Positions 28,262-36,324 of a DNA stretch of 64,000 bases are shown piece by piece (within the stretch, counting starts at the first letter, position 1; each line of letters starts with the position of its first letter). The position numbers and the translations under genes are program-made. Source of the stretch: VXPW01 sp965115815 (GTDB lineage Bacteria > Pseudomonadota > Alphaproteobacteria > TMED109); contig OZ220465.1 of NCBI GenBank assembly GCA_965115815.1, positions 1,488,001 to 1,552,000 of the forward strand, read 5' to 3'. The notes beneath the pieces were generated by a model. The model saw only the letters and a program-made list of their open reading frames with translations. It was not told the DNA's origin and did no database searches.

Positions 28262-28666
28262 GTCTTCTTCGCGGCGGGGAGTGACAGCGGCGGGCAGCCG
28301 GGGCGGACCGCCGGCGAATGCTCGACGCCGTGCTCCTCCCCGAAATTCCGCGCGAACGCTTCGGACGTGTCGGCTGGCGTTCGCGCTTTGCGCGCGTTTC
28401 GCGGATCCGGCGGCGCACCGGTTCTTCCCTCGACACCCCGGCCGGCCCGGTCTCGCACCGCGGTCGGGACGGGTCTCCGGGATCGATGTCGCGGACGACG
28501 ATGCTCGTGCGCATGCCGACGCCTTCGGTTCGATGATGGCCACGGTGCGATCGAATTCGCACCGGCCCCACCGGAGCGGAGACCGCCGGGTCGGGATCGA
28601 CGGCCCGGTCGCTACCGGTAAGGTCGGCCGTCCGGCGCAGAACCCGGATCCCGGATCCCAAGCATC

Positions 28667-29839
28667 ATGCGAGTCCAGGTCGTCATCGTCGGCGGAGGTC
28701 CAGCGGGCCTGCTGCTCTCCCAGCTGCTGCATGTCCACGGTGTGGAATCGGTGGTGCTCGAACGGCGGACCCGGATGCACGTCATGCAAAGGGTTCGCGC
28801 CGGCGTGCTCGAGCCGGGCACCGTCGACCTGCTGGGCCAGGCCGGCGTGGCGGCACGACTGAGGGCCGAGGGGCTGGTGCACGAAGGGTTCGACATCGCA
28901 TTCGCGAACCGGCGGTACCGGATCGACCTTGCCGCCCTGACCGGCGGACGAACCGTCACCGTCTATGGTCAGACCGAGGTTACGCGCGACCTGTTTGCCG
29001 CCCGTGACCGGGCGGGTGGCGTCGTCGTCGACGGCGCGGAAGACGTGATGCTGCACGATCTCGCCGGCAGCGCACCCTACGTCACCTATCGGCGGGGCGG
29101 CGAGTGCTGGCGGATCGACTGCGAGTTCGTGGCCGGGTGCGATGGATTTCACGGCGTCAGCCGGCGTTCGGTGCCACGCTCGATCCTGCGGGAGTACGAG
29201 CAGGTCTACGCGTTCGGATGGATCGGAATCCTGTCGCGCACCCCGCCGGTGTCCCGGGAACTGATCTACGCCCGCCACGCCCGGGGGTTCGCCCTCTGTT
29301 CCATGCGGTCTCCCGCCTTGAGCCGGTACTATCTGCAGTGCTCGTCGGAAGACTCGATGAACGACTGGCCGGACGAGCGCTTTTGGTCCGAGCTCCGGCG
29401 CCGACTGCCCGAAGACACCGCGCAGGCCTTGGTGACCGGCCCGTCCCTCGAGAAGGGAATTGCGCCGATGCGAAGCTTTGTGGTCGAACCGCTCCGGCAC
29501 GGCCGTCTGTTCCTGGTGGGCGATGCGGCCCACATCGTGCCGCCGACCGGGGCGAAGGGACTGAATCTCGCGGCGTCCGACGTGCATTACCTGTCCCGCG
29601 CCCTTGCCGACCATTTTGGTCGGAACGACGACAGCGGACTCCGGAACTACTCCCGGACCGCGCTCGCAAGAGTATGGAAATGCCAGCGTTTCTCGTGGTG
29701 GATGACCTCGCTGCTGCACCGGTTTCCGGGTTCCGGCGGCTTTCGGGAGCGCATGCAGCGGGCCGAACTGGAGTACCTGTTCTCCTCGCCGGCGGCCATG
29801 GCTTCGCTGGCGGAGAACTATGTCGGATTGCCCTACTGA
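28667..29839 (+). CDS. pobA: 4-hydroxybenzoate 3-monooxygenase
   Basis: A FAD flavoprotein hydroxylase that turns 4-hydroxybenzoate into protocatechuate using NADPH and oxygen. It is 390 aa, the standard length. Motifs: FAD dinucleotide fold VVIVGGGPAGLLLSQLL, RVRAGVLEPGTVDLL, YGQTEVTRDL, the DG motif CDGFHGVSR, and LFLVGDAAHIVPPTGAKGLN with the GD motif, ending SLAENYVGLPY. It supplies the substrate of PcaGH encoded 1.5-4 kb away. No PobR-like activator is adjacent. MITE3 copy 2 lies 80 bp downstream. Confidence 0.96.
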   Translation: MRVQVVIVGGGPAGLLLSQLLHVHGVESVVLERRTRMHVMQRVRAGVLEPGTVDLLGQAGVAARLRAEGLVHEGFDIAFANRRYRIDLAALTGGRTVTVYGQTEVTRDLFAARDRAGGVVVDGAEDVMLHDLAGSAPYVTYRRGGECWRIDCEFVAGCDGFHGVSRRSVPRSILREYEQVYAFGWIGILSRTPPVSRELIYARHARGFALCSMRSPALSRYYLQCSSEDSMNDWPDERFWSELRRRLPEDTAQALVTGPSLEKGIAPMRSFVVEPLRHGRLFLVGDAAHIVPPTGAKGLNLAASDVHYLSRALADHFGRNDDSGLRNYSRTALARVWKCQRFSWWMTSLLHRFPGSGGFRERMQRAELEYLFSSPAAMASLAENYVGLPY

Positions 29840-29918
29840 CAGCGGCCGGGTTGCCGGGAGGACGGTACCCGCGACGGTCCGTCGGGGGGGGGTATGCGGA
29901 TCGTGACCGGTCCGGACC

Positions 29919-30221
29919 CTTTCAACCGGACATGGTTAACTCCGCATGCACGAGGCTTGGGTGCAGGAAGGACGAGGTCGAGCGACGAGGCAAGACCCGG
30001 CCAGGCCGCGCGCGCCGAGGCCCGGCACAGGGCGCCCTTCGCGTTGCGTCACTCCTCGCGCTCGCACCATCCCCGCGCCCAGGACGAGCGCGTGCTGCCC
30101 TCGGCCGCCGACGCCGCCTTCCGCCCATCCACCGTCGTCGCAGACAGAGGTCGAAAGCCGATCCTCATGGGCCACGATGCACGGCCTCATGAGCGAAGAG
30201 TGAACCGTGTCCGGTTGAAAG
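29919..30221. mobile_element. MITE3, copy 2
   Basis: A 303-bp element, inverse orientation to copy 1, with ends CTTTCAACCGGACA and the inverse of GTCCGGTTGAAAG. It is flanked by the perfect 9-bp duplication GTCCGGACC (29910-29918, 30222-30230). It has no coding capacity that I recognise. Confidence 0.88.
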
Positions 30222-30335
30222 GTCCGGACCCCCGGAGATCCGGGGCCTGACGGTTCGCGGCAGGAGGCGACCGTGCGGGCGGGGAGCGGTCGGGGCGGCT
30301 CCGGAACGATGCGCCGTCGAAGAGAGGGGTCCGCT

Positions 30336-31019
30336 TCAGCAGGACGGGCGGCGCGTCGGGGCGGCCCGGCGGAAGCGGATCACGGGTTCCGTGCCGAGCA
30401 TCAGCCGCCGCACGTTGGCGTGGTGGCGCAGGGTGACGAGGATCGCGATGGCCAGCAGCGCGTTCAGATGGGCGGGGTCTCCCGGGAGCTGAAGCGGCAG
30501 GTGGCCGGCCCGCTGCAGCGCCAGCAGCCCCCAGAGCGACAGGGGCGCGCCCGCCGCCAGCGCGCCCAGCGCGCCCACCGACGAGCGGCGGCAGACGGCG
30601 ACCAGCGTCACCCATCCGAGGCCCGATGCGAGCGCCACCGGCCAGGACAAGGCCACCAGCGTGCCGTACGCGGTCGCGACCCCTTTGCCGCCGCCGAAGC
30701 GGAGCCATACCGGAAACAGGTGCCCCAGGACCGCTGCCAAGGCGGCCCAGCCGGCGGGGCCGGGGCCGAAGCGGTCGGCCAGCACCACAGCCAACGTGCC
30801 CTTGCCGGCGTCCAGCAGCAGGGTGGCGGCGGCCAGGCCCGGGCGGCCGCTGCGCAGCACGTTGGTGGCGCCGATATTGCCGGAGCCGCGCTGGCGCATG
30901 TCGCCGAGGCCGGCCAGTCGGCCGAGGATCAGTCCGAACGGGACGGAACCGAGCAGGTATGCGGGCGCCAGGACCGAGGCCCAGTACGCCGCCGGCCCGG
31001 TCGCGAGGTCGGGAATCAC
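30336..31019 (-). CDS. plsY: Glycerol-3-phosphate acyltransferase PlsY
   Basis: An inner-membrane enzyme that transfers an acyl group from acyl-phosphate (made by PlsX) to glycerol-3-phosphate. Motifs: YLLGSVPFGLILGRL, RQRGSGNIGATNVLR, and FGGGKGVATAYG, the three conserved catalytic loops. The 227-aa sequence has about five hydrophobic segments. The GTG start overlaps the pyrC stop by 4 nt. The partner gene plsX is at 45097-46188. In related genomes dprA and topA follow plsY in the same direction; here the next sequence is the mobile/aromatic region and topA lies 18 kb away on the opposite strand. Confidence 0.96.
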   Translation of the reverse strand: MIPDLATGPAAYWASVLAPAYLLGSVPFGLILGRLAGLGDMRQRGSGNIGATNVLRSGRPGLAAATLLLDAGKGTLAVVLADRFGPGPAGWAALAAVLGHLFPVWLRFGGGKGVATAYGTLVALSWPVALASGLGWVTLVAVCRRSSVGALGALAAGAPLSLWGLLALQRAGHLPLQLPGDPAHLNALLAIAILVTLRHHANVRRLMLGTEPVIRFRRAAPTRRPSC

Positions 31020-32338
31020 GGCCCCTCTTCGAAGACGGGCCGGCCGTCCACCACCGTTCGGAGGATCCGGCCGCGGACCGGGTGTGCCGTATAGGGCGCA
31101 TTCTTCGACTTGCTGCGGAAGTTCCGGGCATGGAGTTTCCAGGCGGAATCAAGGTCGATGAGCACCAGATCGGCCGGCGTGCCGGGCGCCAGGCGTCCAC
31201 CCGGAACCCGGAAGATGGAGGCCGGCCCGCTCGTGACCCGTCGCAGCAGTTCCGGCAGCGACATACGGCCCGAATGCACGAGGTCGAGCGCGAGCGGCAG
31301 CAGGGCCTCCAGCCCCACCATCCCGAACGCCGCCTGCTCGAACGGCAGGCGCTTGCTGTCTTCGTGATGGGGCGCGTGGTCACTGGCGATCACGTCGATG
31401 ACGCCGTTCGCAACGGCATCGGCGATCGCGGCCCGGTCGGTTTCGGACCGCAGCGGCGGCGACACCTTTGCGAAGGTGCGCCAGCCGGTGACCTCTTGTT
31501 CGGAAAGTGCGAAGTACTGCGGCGCCGTGCCGGCGGTGACGGCGACGCCCCGTGCCTTGGCTGCGGCCACGGCCTCTACGGCGCCCCGGGTGGAGAGGCA
31601 CGGGAAGTGGATGCGGGTTCCGGCTGCTTCGGTCAGCCGCAGGTCGCGCTCCACCAGAATCGTTTCGGCCAGCGGAGGACTGCCGGGCAGTCCGAGTTGC
31701 GTGGCCAGGGATCCCGTGTTCATGACCCCGTTTCCGGTCAGGGCCGGGTGCAGGGGATGCTGGACGAGCAGCAGGTCCAGCGAACGCGCGTACTTGAGGG
31801 CGCGGAACATCAGGCCGGCATCGGCCACGGCTCGATTGGCGTCCGTAAAGGCCGGGACGCCGTTTTCGGCCAGCAGGCCCATTTCGGTCAGCTGTCGACC
31901 GCGGCACCCGACCGTGATGGCTGCGGTCGCGTACACCTTGACGAGGCTGGTCTCGCGCGCCCGCCGGCTGATGAACTCCACCTCGGCGACGCCGTCGATG
32001 ACGGGATCCGTGTCCGGTGTGCACAGGATGCTGGTGATGCCGCCGGCCGCTGCCGACCGGCTGGCGGTGAACAGGGTTTCCTGATGCTCGGCTCCGGGTT
32101 CCCGGAGGTGGGCCCGGGTGTCGATCAGACCCGGTGCCAGCACGAGGCCGGAACAGTCCACGGGGACCGCGTCCGCGGGCAGACCGTCCGCGAACAGGCC
32201 CGCCCCGGCCGCGACGATGTGCCGGCCGTCGGTGAGCACCCCCCCGGGTGCGTCGAGTCCGGACGCCGGGTCGACGAGGCGGGCGCCGAAGTAGGCCGTC
32301 CTCCGGGGCGGAGCCCGGAACGGCCGGGTCGTTGTCAC
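31016..32338 (-). CDS. pyrC: Dihydroorotase-family protein (PyrC), alphaproteobacterial type
   Basis: A 440-aa amidohydrolase-fold protein that would close carbamoyl-aspartate to dihydroorotate in pyrimidine synthesis. It starts as GTG overlapping the pyrB stop. HLREPGAEHQET, SAAAGGITSILCTPDTDPV, and DVIASDHAPHH are family features. However, the usual first metal motif HxH reads RAH (IDTRAHLREPG), and the usual PHH region reads PQY (TAPQYF). Such losses are known in the pyrB-linked PyrC of Alphaproteobacteria and in the inactive PyrC' of pseudomonads, which serve as structural partners of PyrB. Activity is therefore uncertain. Confidence 0.88.
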   Translation of the reverse strand: MTTTRPFRAPPRRTAYFGARLVDPASGLDAPGGVLTDGRHIVAAGAGLFADGLPADAVPVDCSGLVLAPGLIDTRAHLREPGAEHQETLFTASRSAAAGGITSILCTPDTDPVIDGVAEVEFISRRARETSLVKVYATAAITVGCRGRQLTEMGLLAENGVPAFTDANRAVADAGLMFRALKYARSLDLLLVQHPLHPALTGNGVMNTGSLATQLGLPGSPPLAETILVERDLRLTEAAGTRIHFPCLSTRGAVEAVAAAKARGVAVTAGTAPQYFALSEQEVTGWRTFAKVSPPLRSETDRAAIADAVANGVIDVIASDHAPHHEDSKRLPFEQAAFGMVGLEALLPLALDLVHSGRMSLPELLRRVTSGPASIFRVPGGRLAPGTPADLVLIDLDSAWKLHARNFRSKSKNAPYTAHPVRGRILRTVVDGRPVFEEGP

Positions 32339-33297
32339 GCGGCGGCTCCCGGGGTCGGAAGCTGCACGAGCATCTGGAGAACGGCGATGCGCACCGCTAC
32401 GCCGTGCGCCACCTGCTCCAGGATGAGCGATCGTCCGATGTCGTCGGCCAGCTCGCTGTCGAGTTCGACGCCCCGGTTGATCGGCCCCGGATGCATGATC
32501 ACGGCGTCGCCCTTGGCAGCGGACAGCTTGTCGGAATCCAGACCGAAGAACCGGAAGTACTCGCGGACGGAGGGCACGTGCGAGCCTTGCATCCGCTCCA
32601 GCTGCAGCCGCAGCATCATGACGACATCGGCCCCGTCCAGGCCCTCGGCCATGGTTTCGTAGGGGCGGGCCCCGAAGGCCTCGATGCCCGCCGGCAGGAG
32701 CGTGGCCGGTGCGACGACGCGCACGGTCGACCCCATGATGGTGAGCAGGCGGATGTTGGAGCGCGCGACGCGGCTGTGCATGATGTCGCCGCAGATGGCG
32801 ACCGTCAGTCCTTCCAGGGTTCCCTTGCGCCGGCGGATCGTGAGCGCATCGGTCAGCGCTTGGGTCGGGTGTTCGTGGTTGCCGTCGCCGGCGTTGACCA
32901 CCGCGCAGTGGACCTTGCGGCTGAGAAGGTGCGGCACCCCGCTCATGGTGTGCCGCACGACCAGCACGTGGGGCCGCATGGCGTTGAGGGTCATGGCGGT
33001 GTCGAGCAGGGTTTCGCCCTTGCCGGTGGAACTGGTGGCCACCGACATGTCCACGACGTTGAAGCCCAGGTGCTGGCCCGCGATCTGGAATGATGCCCGC
33101 GTCCGCGTTGAGTTCTCGAAGAACAGGCTGATCAGCAGATGGCCGGGCAGCGGCTCGGCGGGCGGACGGTTCGCCGCCAGACGGTCGGCGATTCGGTCGG
33201 CGCGATCCAAGAGGTCGACGATTTCGGCCGGGCCCATCTCCTCGATTCCCAGGAGATGGCGGCGAATAGCGGGCCCGGTGAATGCAGCTGCCCCCAT
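32335..33297 (-). CDS. pyrB: Aspartate carbamoyltransferase catalytic subunit
   Basis: Catalyses carbamoyl phosphate plus aspartate to carbamoyl-aspartate, the committed step of pyrimidine synthesis. At 320 aa it has the carbamoyl-phosphate signature FFENSTRTRASF, TSSTGKGE, HPTQALTDALTI, and the aspartate-loop HPGPINRGVELDSE. No pyrI is seen, as expected for class A/B enzymes working with a PyrC-like partner. Start ATG 33297. It heads the pyrB-pyrC-plsY operon, each junction a 4-nt overlap. It diverges from dacA with about 130 bp between them. Confidence 0.97.
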   Translation of the reverse strand: MGAAAFTGPAIRRHLLGIEEMGPAEIVDLLDRADRIADRLAANRPPAEPLPGHLLISLFFENSTRTRASFQIAGQHLGFNVVDMSVATSSTGKGETLLDTAMTLNAMRPHVLVVRHTMSGVPHLLSRKVHCAVVNAGDGNHEHPTQALTDALTIRRRKGTLEGLTVAICGDIMHSRVARSNIRLLTIMGSTVRVVAPATLLPAGIEAFGARPYETMAEGLDGADVVMMLRLQLERMQGSHVPSVREYFRFFGLDSDKLSAAKGDAVIMHPGPINRGVELDSELADDIGRSLILEQVAHGVAVRIAVLQMLVQLPTPGAAA

Positions 33298-33427
33298 GAC
33301 CGCGCACGATAGGGCGGGTTCCGCACGGCGGCAACTGCCGGGGCGCGGGGGCTCGGTGCCCCCGTTCGGGGCGGTGCGTGGTACACTGATCCACGCGTAT
33401 CGTGCAGCCGCGTCTCCGAGGTTCCCC

Positions 33428-34594
33428 ATGCCGACCCGCCTGCTTCCCGCGCGCCTCCGGACGGCGCCGATCCTCGGCTTGGTCGCGTTGCTTTCCGGGG
33501 TTCTGCCGGCGCCGGGCGGCGCCGTCGAATTCACGACCTCGGCCCCGCAAGGGTACCTGCTGGATGTCCAGACCGGTTCGGTCCTGATGGCCAAGGCGGC
33601 GGATCAGCTGGCTCCCCCGGCCTCCATGAGCAAGCTGATGACGGTCTACATGACCTTCGAAGCCCTCCGGGACGGCCGTCTGACGATGGACACCGAGTTG
33701 CCGGTAAGCCGGGAGGCTTGGAAGAAGGGCGGCTCCAAGATGTTCGTGGAGGTGGATACTACCGTGCCGGTGATCGACCTGTTGCGCGGGGTGATCGTGC
33801 AGTCCGGCAATGATGCAAGCATCGTTCTGGCGGAGGGAATCGGCGGCACCGAAAGCGGCTTTGCGAGCCTGATGAATCTCCGGTCTCGCGAACTCGGACT
33901 GCAGGACAGCCGGTTCACCAACGCCACGGGGTGGCCGGATCCGAACCACCTGATGTCGCCCCGCGATCTGGCTCGGCTGACCCTGCTGCTCATCGAGCAC
34001 TTTCCCGAATACTACCCGCTGTTTGCCGAGACCGAATTCACCTACGGCGGCATCCGGCAGCAGAATCGGAATCCGTTGCTCTACCGGAGCATGGGCGCGG
34101 AAGGGATGAAGACCGGATATACCGAGGCGTCCGGCTACGGATTGACGGCGTCCGTCAACCGGAACGGGCGGCGCCTCGTGCTGGTGCTGAACGGCATGGG
34201 TACGCCCCGGGAGCGGGTGGCGGAAGCGACGCGCCTTCTGGAACTGGCGTACGCGCAGACCGAAGCCGTGCATCTGGCCGATGCCGGCCAGGTCGTTGCT
34301 GCAGTGGAGGTGGCCGGCGGCAGGGATCTGGAGGTGCCGGTGGCGTCGGCCGGGCCCCTGAGGGTGACCCTGCCTCGAGGGTCGGGGCGCGATGACACCG
34401 AGTTCCTGCTTCGATACCGGGGGCCGGTCCGCGCTCCGATCGAGTCCGGGGCCGCGATCGCGTCGCTGGTGGTGCGAAATCCGATGCAGGCCCCGAGCGA
34501 GTATCCGCTGGTGGCGGCGGCGGCGGTGCCGGAAGTGGGCCTCGTCATGCGCATGGTCCGGGCCGCCGGGATGCTGATCTGGGGACCGCCATAG
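33428..34594 (+). CDS. dacA: D-alanyl-D-alanine carboxypeptidase (PBP5/6 type)
   Basis: A periplasmic penicillin-binding protein that trims the terminal D-Ala of peptidoglycan stem peptides. The N-terminus carries a signal peptide (ILGLVALLSGVLPAPGGA). The active-site triad motifs are SxxK in PPASMSKLMT, SGN in VQSGNDA, and KTG in GMKTGYTEASG. A C-terminal beta domain (PBP5_C) runs from about residue 290, followed by a hydrophobic C-terminal helix (VGLVMRMVRAAGMLIWG) that could anchor it to the inner membrane. It is 388 aa and ends in TAG, overlapping the next gene (ATAG). Confidence 0.94.
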   Translation: MPTRLLPARLRTAPILGLVALLSGVLPAPGGAVEFTTSAPQGYLLDVQTGSVLMAKAADQLAPPASMSKLMTVYMTFEALRDGRLTMDTELPVSREAWKKGGSKMFVEVDTTVPVIDLLRGVIVQSGNDASIVLAEGIGGTESGFASLMNLRSRELGLQDSRFTNATGWPDPNHLMSPRDLARLTLLLIEHFPEYYPLFAETEFTYGGIRQQNRNPLLYRSMGAEGMKTGYTEASGYGLTASVNRNGRRLVLVLNGMGTPRERVAEATRLLELAYAQTEAVHLADAGQVVAAVEVAGGRDLEVPVASAGPLRVTLPRGSGRDDTEFLLRYRGPVRAPIESGAAIASLVVRNPMQAPSEYPLVAAAAVPEVGLVMRMVRAAGMLIWGPP

Positions 34595-35256
34595 CCCGCG
34601 TCGGTACGGGGCCGGGTACGTTCCTCAGCTTCGAGGGCATCGACGGCAGCGGCAAGACTCTTCACGCGCGCATCGTCGCCGACCGGCTGGAGCGGAACGG
34701 AAGGTTGGTGGTGCGGACGCGGGAGCCCGGCGGGAGTCCGGTGGCCGAGGAAGTGCGCGCGCTGCTCGCGGGGGCGCGAGCCGGAGACTGGGATGGCAGC
34801 GTCGAGGCGTTCCTGCTGTCGGCGGCCCGGTTCGATCATTGCCGGCGCACGATCGGCCCGGCGCTGCGGCGAGGGGCGTGGGTGGTGTCCGACCGGTTCG
34901 TCGATTCCCTGTTCGCCTACCAGGAATGCGGGCGCTTCGCGCCCGGCCCGTTCGTTCGGCTGATGGCGGAGCACTCGGTGGGAGGCCTGATGCCCGATCT
35001 CACCGTCATCTGCGATGTCGACGTGGATACCGCCCACGACCGGGTGGTCCGGCGCACCCGGTTGTCCGGCGGTACCCTGGCCTGCTACGAACGGGCGGAC
35101 CGGCCCTTTCGCCAGCGGGTCCGGGCAGGGTTCCACGAGCGCGCCTGGGAGGATCCGGACCGGTGCGTGGTGGTCGATACGGCGGCGCCCCGAGAGACGG
35201 TGGCCGCCCGCATCTGGTCGGCGATCTGCGATCGGCTGGAGGTGCAGGATGGCTGA
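34591..35256 (+). CDS. tmk: Thymidylate kinase, apparently with an AUA start
   Basis: Phosphorylates dTMP to dTDP. P-loop FEGIDGSGKT lies near residue 20, the DR(Y/H)-like motif is VVSDRFVDSLFAYQ, and REPGGSPVAEEVR is intact. The first ATG, GTG or TTG in this frame after the preceding stop context is a TTG at 34705, beyond the P-loop, so a normal start cannot give an active enzyme. ATA at 34591 overlaps the dacA TAG (ATAG), has GGGGA a few bases before it, and would give 221 aa, the normal length. I annotate that start; a CTG at 34579 is the alternative. holB begins inside its last codons. Confidence 0.85.
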   Translation: MARVGTGPGTFLSFEGIDGSGKTLHARIVADRLERNGRLVVRTREPGGSPVAEEVRALLAGARAGDWDGSVEAFLLSAARFDHCRRTIGPALRRGAWVVSDRFVDSLFAYQECGRFAPGPFVRLMAEHSVGGLMPDLTVICDVDVDTAHDRVVRRTRLSGGTLACYERADRPFRQRVRAGFHERAWEDPDRCVVVDTAAPRETVAARIWSAICDRLEVQDG

Positions 35257-36310
35257 GACGGAGCACGGTTCGGAGATCGTTGCGCCGCATCCCCGCGAGG
35301 CCCCGGAGTTGGTCGGGCACGGGCGGGCCTGGGCGGCGTTCATGGCGGCGCTGGATTCCGGACGGGTGCCGCATGCCTGGCTGCTCGTGGGCACACAGGG
35401 CGTGGGCAAGGCCACGTTTGCCTACCGGGCGGCGCTGGAAGTGCTGTCCCGGAATCACCGCCGGCCGGACGACCGCTCCGTCCGGCGCCGGGTGCGGGCG
35501 GGCAGTCACGGGGATCTGCATGCGATCGAACTCGAGGGCGACGTCGGTGCGAATCAGGGGATTCCGGTCGATCACGTCCGGAAGCTGCGCAGTCATCTCG
35601 GCTACACGGCCGCAGAAGCCGGATGGCGGGTGGCCGTCGTGGATGCGCTTGACCACCTCAGCTCCCACGGTCGGAATGCATTGCTGAAAATGGTCGAGGA
35701 ACCGCCCCCGCGGACGCTGCTGTTCCTGATCGCGCACCGGGTCGGCGCCGTGCCGGCGACGATCCGGTCGCGGTGCCTGCGGCTTCCGTTCGCGAACCTG
35801 CCGGCCGCCGAATGCATGCGGGTGCTGGAGCGGTGGCTGCCCGACCGAAGCGCCCGGGACCGGAACGGACTGGCCCGGCTGGCGTCCGGTGCGCCCGGGC
35901 GCGCGCTGTCGTTGGCCCAGGGCGACGCCCTGACGCTGCTCGACGAGATTACCGGGATCTGTCGGCCCCTGCCGGCGCTGGATGTTGCGGCCGCCCACGC
36001 GTTCGGCGACCGCATCGCGGGATCGCAGGACGCGCGGCGGTTCCCGACGTTCTTCTCGATGTTCCGGGCCTGGGTGTACCGGACCGCGGTTCGAATCGCG
36101 GCGGGGGACGGGGCGGTGGGGGCGGACATCGTCGACGGCGAGGGGGAGGCGCAGCGACGGTACGGCGCGGGCGCGGGCATTGCGGGCGTGCTGGGATTGT
36201 GGAACGATGTGGGTCAGGTTGCGGATGCGGCGGCCGCGACGCAGATCGATCGCAAGCAGGCCGTGCTGGACGTGCTGTTCGCGGGTCGCCGGCGGGCGCG
36301 CGACCCTTGA
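35249..36310 (+). CDS. holB: DNA polymerase III delta' subunit
   Basis: A clamp-loader subunit of the replicative polymerase. The 353-aa protein has an AAA-like fold with a P-loop-like LLVGTQGVGKATFAYRAAL, sensor region LLKMVEEPPPRTLLFLI and the SRC motif TIRSRCLRL, as in delta'. The start ATG overlaps the tmk stop region (ATGGCTGA). A GC-rich alanine-rich C-terminal part follows the AAA modules. The gene order dacA-tmk-holB-metG-tatD is characteristic of Alphaproteobacteria. Confidence 0.92.
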   Translation: MAETEHGSEIVAPHPREAPELVGHGRAWAAFMAALDSGRVPHAWLLVGTQGVGKATFAYRAALEVLSRNHRRPDDRSVRRRVRAGSHGDLHAIELEGDVGANQGIPVDHVRKLRSHLGYTAAEAGWRVAVVDALDHLSSHGRNALLKMVEEPPPRTLLFLIAHRVGAVPATIRSRCLRLPFANLPAAECMRVLERWLPDRSARDRNGLARLASGAPGRALSLAQGDALTLLDEITGICRPLPALDVAAAHAFGDRIAGSQDARRFPTFFSMFRAWVYRTAVRIAAGDGAVGADIVDGEGEAQRRYGAGAGIAGVLGLWNDVGQVADAAAATQIDRKQAVLDVLFAGRRRARDP

Positions 36311-36324
36311 GCGAGGAGAAGCCT

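Noticed and set aside
31016..34273. 1085-aa minus-strand ORF as a PyrB-PyrC or other large fusion protein
   Set aside because: Only its last 440 codons are PyrC; the rest is antisense to pyrB's other frame and dacA. The GTG at 32338 overlapping the pyrB stop is the true start.
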